Shown one piece after another: positions 1 through 8,872 of a stretch of 64,000 nt of DNA; position 1 is the stretch's first letter, and every line of letters starts with the position of its first letter. This DNA is from Chitinophaga pinensis (GTDB lineage Bacteria; Bacteroidota; Bacteroidia; Chitinophagales; Chitinophagaceae), in contig CAMCAY010000008.1 of assembly GCA_945872815.1 (NCBI GenBank), forward strand, positions 1-64,000, in the 5' to 3' direction. The position numbers and the translations under genes are program-made. Under the pieces are notes generated by a model. That model did not search any database. It was not told where the DNA came from and saw only the letters and a program-made list of their open reading frames with translations.

Positions 1-73
1 CATGTTGAATTAGATCAACAATAGTATGAGATCCGATATATCCGCATCCGCCAGTAACTAAAATCTTATTCAT
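1..73 (-). CDS. galE: UDP-glucose 4-epimerase, N-terminal fragment
   Basis: Only the first 24 codons are inside the window; the rest lies beyond position 1. The visible peptide begins MNKILVTGGCGYIGSHT, which is the nucleotide-binding GGxGYIGSH loop of the extended short-chain dehydrogenase fold. The exact GGCGYIGSHTxxxL form is typical of GalE, which interconverts UDP-glucose and UDP-galactose in the cytoplasm. A related sugar-nucleotide epimerase cannot be excluded from so short a piece. The ATG lies at 71-73 on the minus strand. It is separated from the phosphate transporter upstream by about 200 bp, so it probably has its own promoter. Confidence 0.75.
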   Translation of the reverse strand, partial: MNKILVTGGCGYIGSHTIVDLIQH

Positions 74-188
74 TAATATTATTTAATTTTAATCCGTATT
101 ATTCGAATAAATATCGTCAAAGGTGAAGATACAAAAGATGATAGAAGTCATCGATATTCATAACAGGTTAAAAAAAATGTCAGACAAA

Positions 189-210
189 AAACAATTTATT
201 CTGATTGTTT
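189..210 (-). terminator. Possible weak terminator after the Pit gene
   Basis: Read on the minus strand, a 7-bp A/T-rich stem (AAACAAT / ATTGTTT, 8-nt loop) is followed by a run of T. It lies about 70 bp past the stop of the phosphate transporter gene and before galE. The stem is weak, so this is a tentative call. Confidence 0.35.
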
Positions 211-277
211 AAATAGGATTTGGTGTTGATAAAAAGCTAAAGAGAGACTAGAATTTATAATCGTTAACTATTGTAGA

Positions 278-1486
278 TTAAAATAATTTGTGAAATAAAT
301 AGTATAAAAACCCAGCCAGTAAACCATTGATAGGAATCGTTAAAACCCATGCCCAAAGAAGGTTTACCGTTACTCCCCATCTAACTGCAGATAGTCTTTT
401 GGTTGCTCCAACTCCAATGACAGAGCCGGTAATGGTATGGGTGGTACTAACAGGTATTTTTAAAGATTCTGTAATAAATAAAGTCATTGCTCCGGCTGTT
501 TCTGCAGCAACGCCTTCAAATGGGGTCACTTTAGTAATTTTTGTTCCCATGGTTTTTACAATTTTCCACCCCCCACTGACTGTTCCAAGTGCAATTGCTG
601 CATAGCATGCCAAGGGTACCCACCAAACCATGTTATCTAAACTATAAAGAGTCGGATTGTATGCAATTAATGAGGCCATGATGATACCCATTACTTTTTG
701 CGCATCGTTTCCTCCGTGACCAATACTGAAAGCAGCAGAGGAAACTAGTTGAAGTCGCTTAAACCAAATATTTGCCTTACTGGCGTTTAGTCTATTCAGG
801 AATAATGTAAAAACTGTCATGATGAATACAATACCCGAAAGCAATATCCATTTAAAATTAGAAGAATGAAAAATAATTCTAAGTAAATAACTATTAAAAT
901 GAGTTTTAAGTTTTTCAGGATCTGTTTCCAGATTATTTTTCAAAAAAATGGCGATTAATAAAAAAATAAAAGCCGCAATAATCTTTGGCATCCATCCTTT
1001 TTTAAAAGAATGAATAAACCACAAAGAGATAATAAATGCAACGATCATACCGATTACAGGAGCCAATAAAATAAATGAAATTGTCTTAATAATAGGTTCT
1101 GAATTGATAGCGTTAAATCCCCCAAAAGAGATAGCAGCACCTGCGAAAGCGCCAATTAATGCATGAGAAGAAGAAGAAGGAAGTCCATACCACCATGTAA
1201 ACAGATTCCAGAAGATTGCAGAAAGAAGACCTGCTAAAATGACCAACAACATGCTTTGACCAGAAACAATATCTGGCTTTACTGTTTTTGCTATTGTATT
1301 GGCTACCCCATGATCCTTAAAAATAAAGAAGGCGACAAAATTGAACAAGGCGGCCCAAATAACTGCCTGGCCTGGGGTTAAAACTTTTGTAGAAACAATA
1401 GTTGCTATTGAATTAGCAGCATCATGAAACCCATTTATATAATCGAAAATCAATGCTAGGGCAATGATTACAATTAGAAGTGTCAT
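278..1486 (-). CDS. pit: PiT-family inorganic phosphate transporter
   Basis: A 402-residue polytopic membrane protein of the PiT (PHO4) family, which imports inorganic phosphate with a coupling ion. Both halves carry the family signature: NGFHDAANS near the N-terminus and GGNDAQKVMG in the second half, each in the usual inverted-repeat setting. Around ten hydrophobic segments are visible, and the length fits the family. The ATG at 1484-1486 is well placed. The gene lies 76 bp downstream of a DUF47 PhoU-like gene on the same strand, an arrangement known from many bacteria in which the DUF47 protein modulates the transporter. No Pho-box was recognised. Confidence 0.93.
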   Translation of the reverse strand: MTLLIVIIALALIFDYINGFHDAANSIATIVSTKVLTPGQAVIWAALFNFVAFFIFKDHGVANTIAKTVKPDIVSGQSMLLVILAGLLSAIFWNLFTWWYGLPSSSSHALIGAFAGAAISFGGFNAINSEPIIKTISFILLAPVIGMIVAFIISLWFIHSFKKGWMPKIIAAFIFLLIAIFLKNNLETDPEKLKTHFNSYLLRIIFHSSNFKWILLSGIVFIMTVFTLFLNRLNASKANIWFKRLQLVSSAAFSIGHGGNDAQKVMGIIMASLIAYNPTLYSLDNMVWWVPLACYAAIALGTVSGGWKIVKTMGTKITKVTPFEGVAAETAGAMTLFITESLKIPVSTTHTITGSVIGVGATKRLSAVRWGVTVNLLWAWVLTIPINGLLAGFLYYLFHKLF

Positions 1487-1562
1487 ACAAGAAAATTAAT
1501 TGGATAAATGTTGTTTTAAAACAGTGTGCGTTGTTTGATATTTCTGAGTCGTACGTTTTTGT

Positions 1563-2210
1563 TTATGCGTATTTCACAATAATAGATTCAATTACATTTG
1601 CCGCATCTTCACATTTATCAGTTACCACTTCCATTATTTGATAAATCTCTCTTTTTTTAATTACTTCTTTTGCATCAGGCTCTGTGGCAAATAGTCTTTC
1701 AATACTCATATCAAAAATATCATCACCTTGATTTTCTATACTGTTGATAGCAACCAAGGCATCAGTTATTTGTCGCATATTTTTCATATTTCTTAGTTCT
1801 GTTACTGCTTTATGAACATGAGTGCACCCTAAGGCAATAAGGTCAGCCATTTTTTTTATTCCAATGTCATTTGGATCTACGTTGTAGAAATTAATTTTTT
1901 TTGCAGAGGCATAAATATAGTCAGCTATATCATCCAGCGAAGTGGCGAGATAATGAATATCTTCTCTGTCGAAGGGAGTAATAAAGTTTTTACCCAACTC
2001 AGTGAAAATCTGATGAGTTAATTCATCATTTATATGCTCAAAGTCCTCTACTTCTTTGATCAATTTCCCCCTTTGTTCAAAATCGGGTTCATTTACCACT
2101 TCTTTTAATTTTGAGCCCATTTTTACAAGGACTTCTGAAACATTTTCAAATAATTGATAGAAGATTCTGTCTTTTGGTAAAAAAATCTTTAGGATAGTAT
2201 TAAATGCCAT
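1563..2210 (-). CDS. DUF47 / PhoU-like phosphate-transport accessory protein
   Basis: A 215-residue all-alpha protein of the DUF47 (TIGR00153, PhoU-related) family. The acidic helical motifs typical of the family are visible, such as EHINDELTHQ, FDREDIHYLATSLDDIADY and VTDKCEDAANVIE. In PhoU-like proteins such E/DxxxD helices bind metals. The family usually sits beside PiT transporters and influences their activity, and here it is the first gene of a two-gene unit with pit. It has no signal peptide or membrane segment and so should act in the cytoplasm. A TAnnTTTG box 135 bp upstream is a candidate promoter. Confidence 0.9.
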   Translation of the reverse strand: MAFNTILKIFLPKDRIFYQLFENVSEVLVKMGSKLKEVVNEPDFEQRGKLIKEVEDFEHINDELTHQIFTELGKNFITPFDREDIHYLATSLDDIADYIYASAKKINFYNVDPNDIGIKKMADLIALGCTHVHKAVTELRNMKNMRQITDALVAINSIENQGDDIFDMSIERLFATEPDAKEVIKKREIYQIMEVVTDKCEDAANVIESIIVKYA

Positions 2211-2344
2211 TTGTTTTTGTTTATGGAAGTGTAAAAAAGTTTAAAAAAATGATAATATTAATTGATAAAGATAATTTTAATATTATCTGCTAAGAAAAAC
2301 ATTTTTTTAAAGAAATTACGCTATTTACATAGTATTGCGGGCGG

Positions 2345-2352
2345 CAAATGTA
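2345..2352 (-). promoter_or_regulatory. Candidate -7 box for the DUF47-pit unit
   Basis: Minus-strand TACATTTG fits the Bacteroidota sigma-ABfr -7 consensus TAnnTTTG. It would give a leader of about 130 nt. No convincing -33 element is visible. Confidence 0.35.
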
Positions 2353-2526
2353 AAAATTAGTTCTAAATGCTGTGTTTAAAGCTCTTTTTGTAATTAAAAA
2401 ATAACAATTTAATAATATTGAATTTTCGGATTCAAATTTAAAAAGCTCGAAAAAATAATTTAATTCTGTATTAATTAAATAGCAGACAAATAGTCGATTA
2501 TTTTAGGAATAAAGTTTGTATTGAGT

Positions 2527-2534
2527 TATCTTTG
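2527..2534 (+). promoter_or_regulatory. Candidate -7 box for the exopolysaccharide operon
   Basis: TATCTTTG matches TAnnTTTG and lies 54 bp before the first EPS gene. It is the best match in the right orientation in this gap, so it is the likely operon promoter. Confidence 0.5.
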
Positions 2535-2588
2535 ATTGAGGTGATTTTTAAATTTCTTTGCCTATTTCATTAGACTCTATTATCAAAT

Positions 2589-3341
2589 ATGTGTATGATT
2601 AATTTCAAAAAAAACTATATCCAATTTGTATGCTTTGTTTTTATAATTGGGCTTTCTTCTTGTCTTTCGCCCAAGAAACTCTATTATTTTAATGATCAAG
2701 TTCCTGGAGTGCAAAATTTAGAGAAAACAAAAAAATTCAATATTCACCTCATTCAGCCTAGCGACAGATTGTCAATATCTGTAAACTGCCCTGATCCATC
2801 ATTGACAAGTTATTTGAACGGGAACAGTGGGGGGGGTTATTTGGTTGATGTCAATGGAGCAATAGAGTTTCCTATGCTTGGAAAAGTTAATGTTCAGGGA
2901 TTATCAGCAAATGAAGCTGAAATGCTATTGAAAGAAAAATTGTCTTATTATTATAAAGATCTTTTTATAAATGTTTCATACATTTCCAAGGTATATTATA
3001 TAAGTGGAAAATCAGGAGGTTCTTTACCTATCCCCAATGAGAGATTGACACTTTTAGAGGCACTTACACAATTGCCCAATTTTGATCCTTACAATTATAA
3101 AGTGAATGATGTTTGGATTATTAGAGAGGATAGTGGTAAAAGATATTTTGCCAAATTAAATTTCAATAAAAAAAACATTTTTGAATCAGAGTATTTTTAT
3201 CTAAAAAATAACGATGTGTTATATCTTAAAAGCAGGTATAAAAATAGTTTCAGCGGTGCTACAAATAATTTAAAATTGATTACCACAGTGTTGGGATCAG
3301 TTTTGGCATTTTATATTACTATTAAAAATCTTAATCTCTAG
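2589..3341 (+). CDS. Wza-like polysaccharide export lipoprotein
   Basis: A 250-residue outer-membrane polysaccharide export protein of the Poly_export/SLBB type. It starts with a lipoprotein signal ending in LSSC (Cys25), so it should be lipid-anchored. A Poly_export domain follows, recognisable from the segment reading DVNGAIEFPMLGKVNVQGLS, then a short SLBB-like segment around residues 125-170. A C-terminal hydrophobic stretch (about 230-247) could cross the outer membrane, as the C-terminal helix of Wza does. A second ATG two codons in (2595) is an equally good start. It lies 3 bp before the Wzc-like gene, so the two are surely co-transcribed as the export pair. Confidence 0.88.
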   Translation: MCMINFKKNYIQFVCFVFIIGLSSCLSPKKLYYFNDQVPGVQNLEKTKKFNIHLIQPSDRLSISVNCPDPSLTSYLNGNSGGGYLVDVNGAIEFPMLGKVNVQGLSANEAEMLLKEKLSYYYKDLFINVSYISKVYYISGKSGGSLPIPNERLTLLEALTQLPNFDPYNYKVNDVWIIREDSGKRYFAKLNFNKKNIFESEYFYLKNNDVLYLKSRYKNSFSGATNNLKLITTVLGSVLAFYITIKNLNL

Positions 3342-3344
3342 AAT

Positions 3345-5756
3345 ATGGGGAGTAATGATTATAATATATGGGAAGGGAAGAATGATGTAACTGCGCAGGA
3401 GGTTTATCAGCCTAAAAATGAAACAATAAAACCCTCAACTGATGTAGATTTCAAGAGATTAATTGGTTTGTGGCCTTTTGTTTTGTTGTTTGCCATTTTA
3501 GGATACTCTATTGGTAAAATTATTTTGAGGTATGTTACGCCAATTTATACTGTATCAACCAGTATAACTTTAGAGGAAGAGAAAACGGAAGAAACTGAAT
3601 TGGAATTATTGCTGGGCAAAAAAAAGAAAAATTCCTTGGTTGATAAGATTGCCTATTTCAAATCCCCTTCATTAGTCGCTAAACTGGTTGACACCTTAGG
3701 ATTGCAATACCATACTGAAGCACTAGGCAAGTTTAAGAAAATCGATTATTACGGGCAAGTTAAATGGAGAATACTATCAGCAAATGAGAATAATGAGAAT
3801 AATGAGTATATTTCATTTGCAATTACTCCAAAACTAAACGGCTTTCATTACACTTCCGGTAAGATTTCTGGAAATGCATATTGGGGAACTCCTTTTATGA
3901 TTGCCAATAATAGAATTGTGGTTGAAAGATTAAAGTCAATTCCTAAGGGTGTTTTAATTAATTGTTTCAATGATTTAAAATTTAATGAGGCGTTTAGATT
4001 GAGTAGCGGTCTTTACATTGCTGCAGTCGGTCAAGGTAGTGCATTAATTGTAAGTTATACCGATGTAAATAGCGACAGAGCTATTGATATCTTAAATGTA
4101 TTATTGGATTTGCAAAAAGTCGAGTTGGAAAAGGATAAATCGGTCGGGTTTTCTAAAACGATTGATTTTATTGACAAAAGATTAGGGCCGCTTTCAAAGG
4201 ATTTGGATTCTATTGAGGCATCCATCGCCGAATACAAAATTTCAAAGGGTATTCTTGGTACAACCGGCTTGGCTCAGGGATATGAGCAAATTATAAAAAA
4301 TGCTCAGGATGAATTAGAAAAAATACGACAAAAAGAATCAGTCATGAAAGGGGTAGAGGATTTTATAAATAATCCAAAACATTATGATACAGACCTTCAA
4401 TACATCGGAATAGAAGGAACAAATCTTGCCAGCCTTTGTAATAAATTTGAACAACTTCGAAAAGAGAGAGAAAAATTATCACTAGTGGCTCAGGATGCTA
4501 ATCCCAAAGTTCGAATGCTTGATAAAAATATTGCTGAAGTTAGACGTAGCATGGATCGTGAATTCCTAAATTACAAAAACAGTCTTAAGGTTTTTAAAAG
4601 CGAATTAGAACAACAGTCAGCTGATGCAACTCTAAAGCTTTCGGAAGCCCCGGCAATTGAAAAAGAATTAGGTGAAAAATTAAGATTTAAAAGTATAAAA
4701 GAAGCATTATACTCATCTTTATTACAAAAAAGAGAGGAAGCACTTATGTCAAAAGCTTCTGTGAATGTGGACAATAAATTAATTTACCCACCCCTAAAAT
4801 CAAATGCTACAATTAGGCCTTCCAAAGAAATTGTTTTATCGATATCAACTGCTATTGGCCTTTTATTGCCATTGATTTTTGGTGTTATAAGAGAGGTTAC
4901 AAATCGAAAAATTATTACCAAGAAAAATCTTCAAAATAATACCCACATACCAGTATTAGCAGAATTAGAGCAGGTAAGTAATATTAAAACTTTTCCCTTT
5001 GCTGTGGGTGGAAATAACAGATCTATGTTTGGTGAACAGATTCGGTCACTTAGAACAAATATGAATTTTTATTTAAATCAAGAAAAGCTGACAAATAATA
5101 TTCTTATTACTTCTAGTATGAGTGGTGAAGGAAAGTCATTTTTGGCTATGAATATTGCGAAAAGTTATTCTTTACAAGGAAAGAAAGTCGCATTATTGGA
5201 ATTTGATCTGAGGCGTCCCAAAATCACTTCTGCCATTGGTTTGTTAGAAATAGATAAGGGTCTTTCTACTTTTTTAATTGGTAAAGCTACCATTGATGAA
5301 ATTATTCATACAGTTGTAAAAGACGAAGATGAACATCTTGATTTATTTCCTGCCGGTTCAATACCCCCTAACCCCCAGGAATTGATTTCTTCGAAGTACA
5401 TGAAAGTATTAAAAGAGTATCTTGATAATAACTATGAAATAGTAGTGATTGATTCCCCGCCATTTGGTATAGTTGCCGATGCTCAGATATTAGCAGTATA
5501 TGCTGATATTACGCTGATTGTTTCCCGATTTAATCTTACAACCATTGATCAAATCAAAGAAATTAATTCCTGGAATGAAAGGAAGATATTTAAAAGTATG
5601 GGAATGGTTTTTAACGGGGTTAAAAATAGCGGCTATTTTGGCTATCGATATGGGAATTACTACTATAGAAGAAAATACGGTTATGGTTATGGTTATGGTT
5701 ATGGTTATGGTTATGGTTATGGGTCAGATAAAAAAAACAAAAGAAAAATTACTTAA
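3345..5756 (+). CDS. Wzc-like polysaccharide co-polymerase / BY-kinase
   Basis: An 803-residue inner-membrane chain-length regulator fused to a bacterial tyrosine kinase. A first TM helix lies near residues 40-60 with a Wzz-like periplasmic region behind it. A coiled-coil stretch spans about 250-460 and a second TM lies near 500. The cytoplasmic kinase has Walker A (SGEGKS, Lys597), Walker A' (EFDLRRP, Asp621) and Walker B (VVIDSPP, Asp703). The tail is tyrosine-rich and ends in Tyr followed by seven exact Gly-Tyr units (codons 779-792) and a basic stretch. In this family the tail is cross-phosphorylated and controls polymer export. It works with the adjacent Wza-like protein. The hexanucleotide repeat encoding the tail is prone to length change. 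Confidence 0.93.
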   Translation: MGSNDYNIWEGKNDVTAQEVYQPKNETIKPSTDVDFKRLIGLWPFVLLFAILGYSIGKIILRYVTPIYTVSTSITLEEEKTEETELELLLGKKKKNSLVDKIAYFKSPSLVAKLVDTLGLQYHTEALGKFKKIDYYGQVKWRILSANENNENNEYISFAITPKLNGFHYTSGKISGNAYWGTPFMIANNRIVVERLKSIPKGVLINCFNDLKFNEAFRLSSGLYIAAVGQGSALIVSYTDVNSDRAIDILNVLLDLQKVELEKDKSVGFSKTIDFIDKRLGPLSKDLDSIEASIAEYKISKGILGTTGLAQGYEQIIKNAQDELEKIRQKESVMKGVEDFINNPKHYDTDLQYIGIEGTNLASLCNKFEQLRKEREKLSLVAQDANPKVRMLDKNIAEVRRSMDREFLNYKNSLKVFKSELEQQSADATLKLSEAPAIEKELGEKLRFKSIKEALYSSLLQKREEALMSKASVNVDNKLIYPPLKSNATIRPSKEIVLSISTAIGLLLPLIFGVIREVTNRKIITKKNLQNNTHIPVLAELEQVSNIKTFPFAVGGNNRSMFGEQIRSLRTNMNFYLNQEKLTNNILITSSMSGEGKSFLAMNIAKSYSLQGKKVALLEFDLRRPKITSAIGLLEIDKGLSTFLIGKATIDEIIHTVVKDEDEHLDLFPAGSIPPNPQELISSKYMKVLKEYLDNNYEIVVIDSPPFGIVADAQILAVYADITLIVSRFNLTTIDQIKEINSWNERKIFKSMGMVFNGVKNSGYFGYRYGNYYYRRKYGYGYGYGYGYGYGYGSDKKNKRKIT
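5679..5720 (+). repeat. Seven perfect GGTTAT tandem repeats in the kinase tail
   Basis: Seven exact copies of the hexamer GGTTAT lie in frame at codons 779-792 of the Wzc-like gene and encode (Gly-Tyr)7. Because the unit is 6 bp, gain or loss of copies changes the number of tail tyrosines without a frameshift. A neighbouring frame reads Met-Val repeats, which is a shadow of this repeat. Confidence 0.95.
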
Positions 5757-5799
5757 TAAGTCAATACAGATCAAGTACGACTACTGATGTAACGAAACA

Positions 5800-6765
5800 A
5801 TGAATTCAAAAAATCTGATAGTAACAGGAGGTGCCGGATTTATAGGTAGTCATCTTTCCGAATTTCTCTTGGAAAAGAATTATAAACTTACGGTAATTGA
5901 CAATTTTGATTCCTTTTATCCAAGAAAAGTAAAACAACAAAATATTGCTGCATTCAAATCTAATCCCAATGTAAAATTTATTGAATTAGATATTTTACAA
6001 TTTGATGAATTAATGGATTCGCTTTTGGATGACTATGATGCTATAATTCATCTTGCAGCAAAAGCGGGAGTTAGGCCATCCATTGAGAATCCAAAAGAGT
6101 ATCAAAAAGTAAATGTGGAAGGCACTCAGAATTTATTGGAGATTGCAAGAATAAAAAACATCAAACAATTCCTGTTCGCATCTTCAAGTAGTGTATATGG
6201 AATAAATCAGAATATTCCCTGGAGTGAATCTGACGGTTTATTGAAACCTATAAGTCCTTATGCCAGTACTAAAATATCCTGTGAGTTGATGGGGCATGTA
6301 TACAGCCATCTTTATGGAATTCGGTTCATTTCCATGAGATTTTTCACTGTTTATGGACCAAGGCAGCGCCCAGATTTAGCAATTAATACTTTTAGCAGAA
6401 AAATACTGAATGGAGAGACTATTCCCTTTTTTGGTAATGGAAATACTAAACGTGACTACACTTATGTTTCTGATATTGTAGATGGTATTTATAAAGCACT
6501 TCAATATAATTCTTCAATGTATGAGATCTTTAATTTTGGAAATAGTAACGCAATTCCATTAGCAGAAATGTTAAATGAGTTGGAGTTTGTATTGAATAAA
6601 AAAGCTATTATTAAAAAAGTGCCCGAACAACCAGGCGATGTATCATTAACATATGCAGACATTGAGAAAGCAAAGGAAAAATTAGGATATAAACCTGTAA
6701 CTGGTTTTCGTGACGGATTAATTCAATTTAAAGAGTGGTTTATGGAAAACCGGCATATTATTTAA
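5800..6765 (+). CDS. NAD-dependent sugar-nucleotide epimerase (UDP-glucuronate 4-epimerase-like)
   Basis: A 321-residue extended SDR enzyme. The Rossmann loop TGGAGFIGSH lies at residues 9-18 and the catalytic YASTK motif at Tyr154-Lys158, preceded by the serine-rich FASSSSVYG. The motif FFTVYGPRQRPD is typical of UDP-glucuronate 4-epimerases and close relatives, so the likely product is UDP-galacturonate. Other UDP-sugar epimerases share these features and the substrate is not certain. It follows the Wzc-like gene after 43 bp and precedes the glycosyltransferase by 19 bp, so it probably supplies a precursor for the exopolysaccharide. Confidence 0.85.
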   Translation: MNSKNLIVTGGAGFIGSHLSEFLLEKNYKLTVIDNFDSFYPRKVKQQNIAAFKSNPNVKFIELDILQFDELMDSLLDDYDAIIHLAAKAGVRPSIENPKEYQKVNVEGTQNLLEIARIKNIKQFLFASSSSVYGINQNIPWSESDGLLKPISPYASTKISCELMGHVYSHLYGIRFISMRFFTVYGPRQRPDLAINTFSRKILNGETIPFFGNGNTKRDYTYVSDIVDGIYKALQYNSSMYEIFNFGNSNAIPLAEMLNELEFVLNKKAIIKKVPEQPGDVSLTYADIEKAKEKLGYKPVTGFRDGLIQFKEWFMENRHII

Positions 6766-6784
6766 AGAGATAACTTTTGTACAA

Positions 6785-7900
6785 ATGCCTAAAATCCGGG
6801 TTTTACATATCATCAAATCTTTAGGAAGAGGGGGGGCAGAAACCTTACTTCAAGAGACTCTACTTTTTCATGATAAAGAATTATTTGAATTTCATTGTGT
6901 TTATTTTCTCCCCTGGAAAAACCAGATGGTTAAAGGAATTGAGAATTATGGTGGTATTGTAAAATTAATTCCTGCAAAAAACAACATAGCGATTATTTTT
7001 AGTGTCTTTAAAATAATTAAATACATAAAAGACAATAAAATAGATTTGATTCATTGTCATTTGCCTTGGGCAGGTTTTGCCGGCAGGTTAGTATATTTGA
7101 TTAGAAAGATTCCGTTAATATATACAGAACATAATATTCAGGAAAGGTATCACGGCATAACTAGATTCATTAATAGAATTACATTTAAATTTCAGACAAA
7201 AGTAATTGCGGTTTCCTCGGATGTAGCTAATTCAATTAAAAAGAATATTAAGCCCAATCTGCCGGTAGTTATCATTCCGAATGGAATAAATACTGAGTAT
7301 TTTTCTAGAGATTTATTGATGAGAGAATCAAAAAGGGCTGAATTAAACATTACTGGAGATACTGTTTTAATTGGTACTATCGCTGTTTTTAGATTTCAGA
7401 AAAGACTTTGTGAATGGGTCAGCCTTTTTAAAAAAATACATGAGCAATTTCCGGAGGTCAGGGGTTGTATCATAGGTGATGGTGTTATGAAAAAAGACAT
7501 CATGGAGCATGTAAAAAAGCTAAACATGGAAAAATATATTTTTTTTCCCGGTTTGCAATCAAACGTTTTACCTTGGCTCTCTTCTTTTGATATTTTTGTG
7601 ATGACTTCTCAGTTTGAAGGCCTTCCAATTGCATTGCTCGAAGCGATGAGCTCAGAATGTGCAGTCGTAAGTACTGATGCAGGAGGAATAAAGGAAGTAG
7701 TTAGAAATGGCAAGGATGGTTTTTTAGAAAAAACGAATGAGTGGGAAAAGCTAATTAATCCAATCGTATATTTAATGCAAAATAAAAAAGAGATTGAAAC
7801 TTACGGAAAGCAAGCAAGAGTGAGAGTTAGTCAATCTTTCAGTATTATTCAAATGGTGAATGAAATAGAGTTACAATACCAATCTCTATTATGTAAATAA
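6785..7900 (+). CDS. GT4-family glycosyltransferase
   Basis: A 371-residue GT-B glycosyltransferase. The N-terminus has the usual acceptor-side motif (KSLGRGGAETLL). The C-terminal donor domain carries the EX7E motif in EGLPIALLEAM (Glu278 and Glu286), the hallmark of GT4 retaining enzymes. It should add a sugar to the lipid-linked repeat unit at the cytoplasmic face of the membrane. It is the only clear glycosyltransferase in the locus apart from the initiating sugar transferase. The next gene starts 9 bp downstream. Confidence 0.9.
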   Translation: MPKIRVLHIIKSLGRGGAETLLQETLLFHDKELFEFHCVYFLPWKNQMVKGIENYGGIVKLIPAKNNIAIIFSVFKIIKYIKDNKIDLIHCHLPWAGFAGRLVYLIRKIPLIYTEHNIQERYHGITRFINRITFKFQTKVIAVSSDVANSIKKNIKPNLPVVIIPNGINTEYFSRDLLMRESKRAELNITGDTVLIGTIAVFRFQKRLCEWVSLFKKIHEQFPEVRGCIIGDGVMKKDIMEHVKKLNMEKYIFFPGLQSNVLPWLSSFDIFVMTSQFEGLPIALLEAMSSECAVVSTDAGGIKEVVRNGKDGFLEKTNEWEKLINPIVYLMQNKKEIETYGKQARVRVSQSFSIIQMVNEIELQYQSLLCK

Positions 7901-7909
7901 TAATACAAC

Positions 7910-8869
7910 ATGGAAATTGTTTTCTCCGAAAAGGAAGATATTCCTGAAATAGTTGAATTACTAAAGAGAAGTCTAGGAGAAAAGCGTATGCCTAAAACCC
8001 AAGCTTATTATATTTGGAAGCATCAAAAAAATCCATTTGGTCAGTCAATAACATTGGTTGCGAAGGAGTCAGGTAAAATTGTTGGTGTTAGAACATTTAT
8101 GAAATGGGAATGGAGTTTTGGTGAAAAAAAAATCGCCTCTGTAAGGGCCGTAGACACAGCGACAGACCCATTGTATCAAGGAAAAGGTATTTTTCGTATG
8201 CTTACTTTGAAAGCAATTGACGAATGCAAAAGGGAAGGTATTTCCTTTATATACAATACACCTAATCCTATAAGTTTGAAAGGCTATTTAAAAATGGGAT
8301 GGAATTCAATAGGAAAGATGCCATTAAATGTAAGATTAGGCAGTATTATACCTGGATTTTTCGATGAAATTAAAAACGAAAAATATTATCAAGAATACGA
8401 TGTCGAAAATCAATTAAAAAAATTACCAAACAGTTGGTCATTTAAACAGCCAAAATCTATTTCTACAGAGTTAACTATTCCGTATCTTAACTGGAGATAT
8501 GTTGAATGTCCGGTATCTTCATACGGCGCTTTAATTGAACCCGGAAAATTTGGTATTATTTTTCGGTTAAAAAAAATAAAGTTATTTTACGAATTCAGAA
8601 TTTGTGAATATTGGTTAGAAAACTCTGTTTATAGTGAGGAGGCTGAGCTGAAGATAAGGAGCGTAATTAAAAAAATAAAACCTTTAGTTGTTACCGAATC
8701 TTTTTTTGAAAAAAAAGTCCCATTGTCTAATAACATAAAATTAAATTTTGCTTCACCTTTTATTGGCCCTTTAACCACTGTAAAGAATTTAACAAACATC
8801 AACAATAAATCGGAATTAATCCGATTTGACATTTGGTCCCCCTCTTTGGGAGCTATGGAATTATTTTAA
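7910..8869 (+). CDS. GNAT-fold acetyltransferase of the EPS locus
   Basis: A 319-residue protein whose first 140 residues form a GNAT domain. The acetyl-CoA-binding segment reads DPLYQGKGIFRML, matching the Q/RxxGxG/A motif, followed by a strand and the PISLKGYLKMGW segment. The remaining half resembles the long C-terminal extension found in polysaccharide-locus GNAT proteins and has no motif I recognise. A role in acylating a sugar or sugar-linked amine of the polymer is inferred from context. It lies 3 bp before the probable polymerase gene, so co-translation is likely. Confidence 0.75.
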   Translation: MEIVFSEKEDIPEIVELLKRSLGEKRMPKTQAYYIWKHQKNPFGQSITLVAKESGKIVGVRTFMKWEWSFGEKKIASVRAVDTATDPLYQGKGIFRMLTLKAIDECKREGISFIYNTPNPISLKGYLKMGWNSIGKMPLNVRLGSIIPGFFDEIKNEKYYQEYDVENQLKKLPNSWSFKQPKSISTELTIPYLNWRYVECPVSSYGALIEPGKFGIIFRLKKIKLFYEFRICEYWLENSVYSEEAELKIRSVIKKIKPLVVTESFFEKKVPLSNNIKLNFASPFIGPLTTVKNLTNINNKSELIRFDIWSPSLGAMELF

Positions 8870-8872
8870 AAA

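Larger units (their letters stand above)
2211..2588. other. 378-bp gene-free divergent intergenic region
   Basis: This AT-rich gap separates the leftward phosphate-uptake pair from the rightward exopolysaccharide operon. No open frame of note, tRNA or strong hairpin is visible. It contains one outward-facing TAnnTTTG box on each strand (2345-2352 minus, 2527-2534 plus), as expected of a divergent promoter region. The length leaves room for operators, but no clear dyad was seen. Confidence 0.6.

Noticed and set aside
2211-2588. Possible tRNA, small RNA or small protein gene in the largest gap
   Set aside because: No cloverleaf, CCA end, stable hairpin or open frame with a plausible start was found. 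Only the two outward promoter-like boxes stand out.
5671-5730. Possible CRISPR-like or satellite array
   Set aside because: The repeats are contiguous hexamers without spacers and are explained by the coding sequence.
5518-5787. Open frame encoding a Met-Val repeat
   Set aside because: It is the shifted reading of the GGTTAT repeat and lies wholly within the Wzc-like gene. It has no start context or homology of its own.
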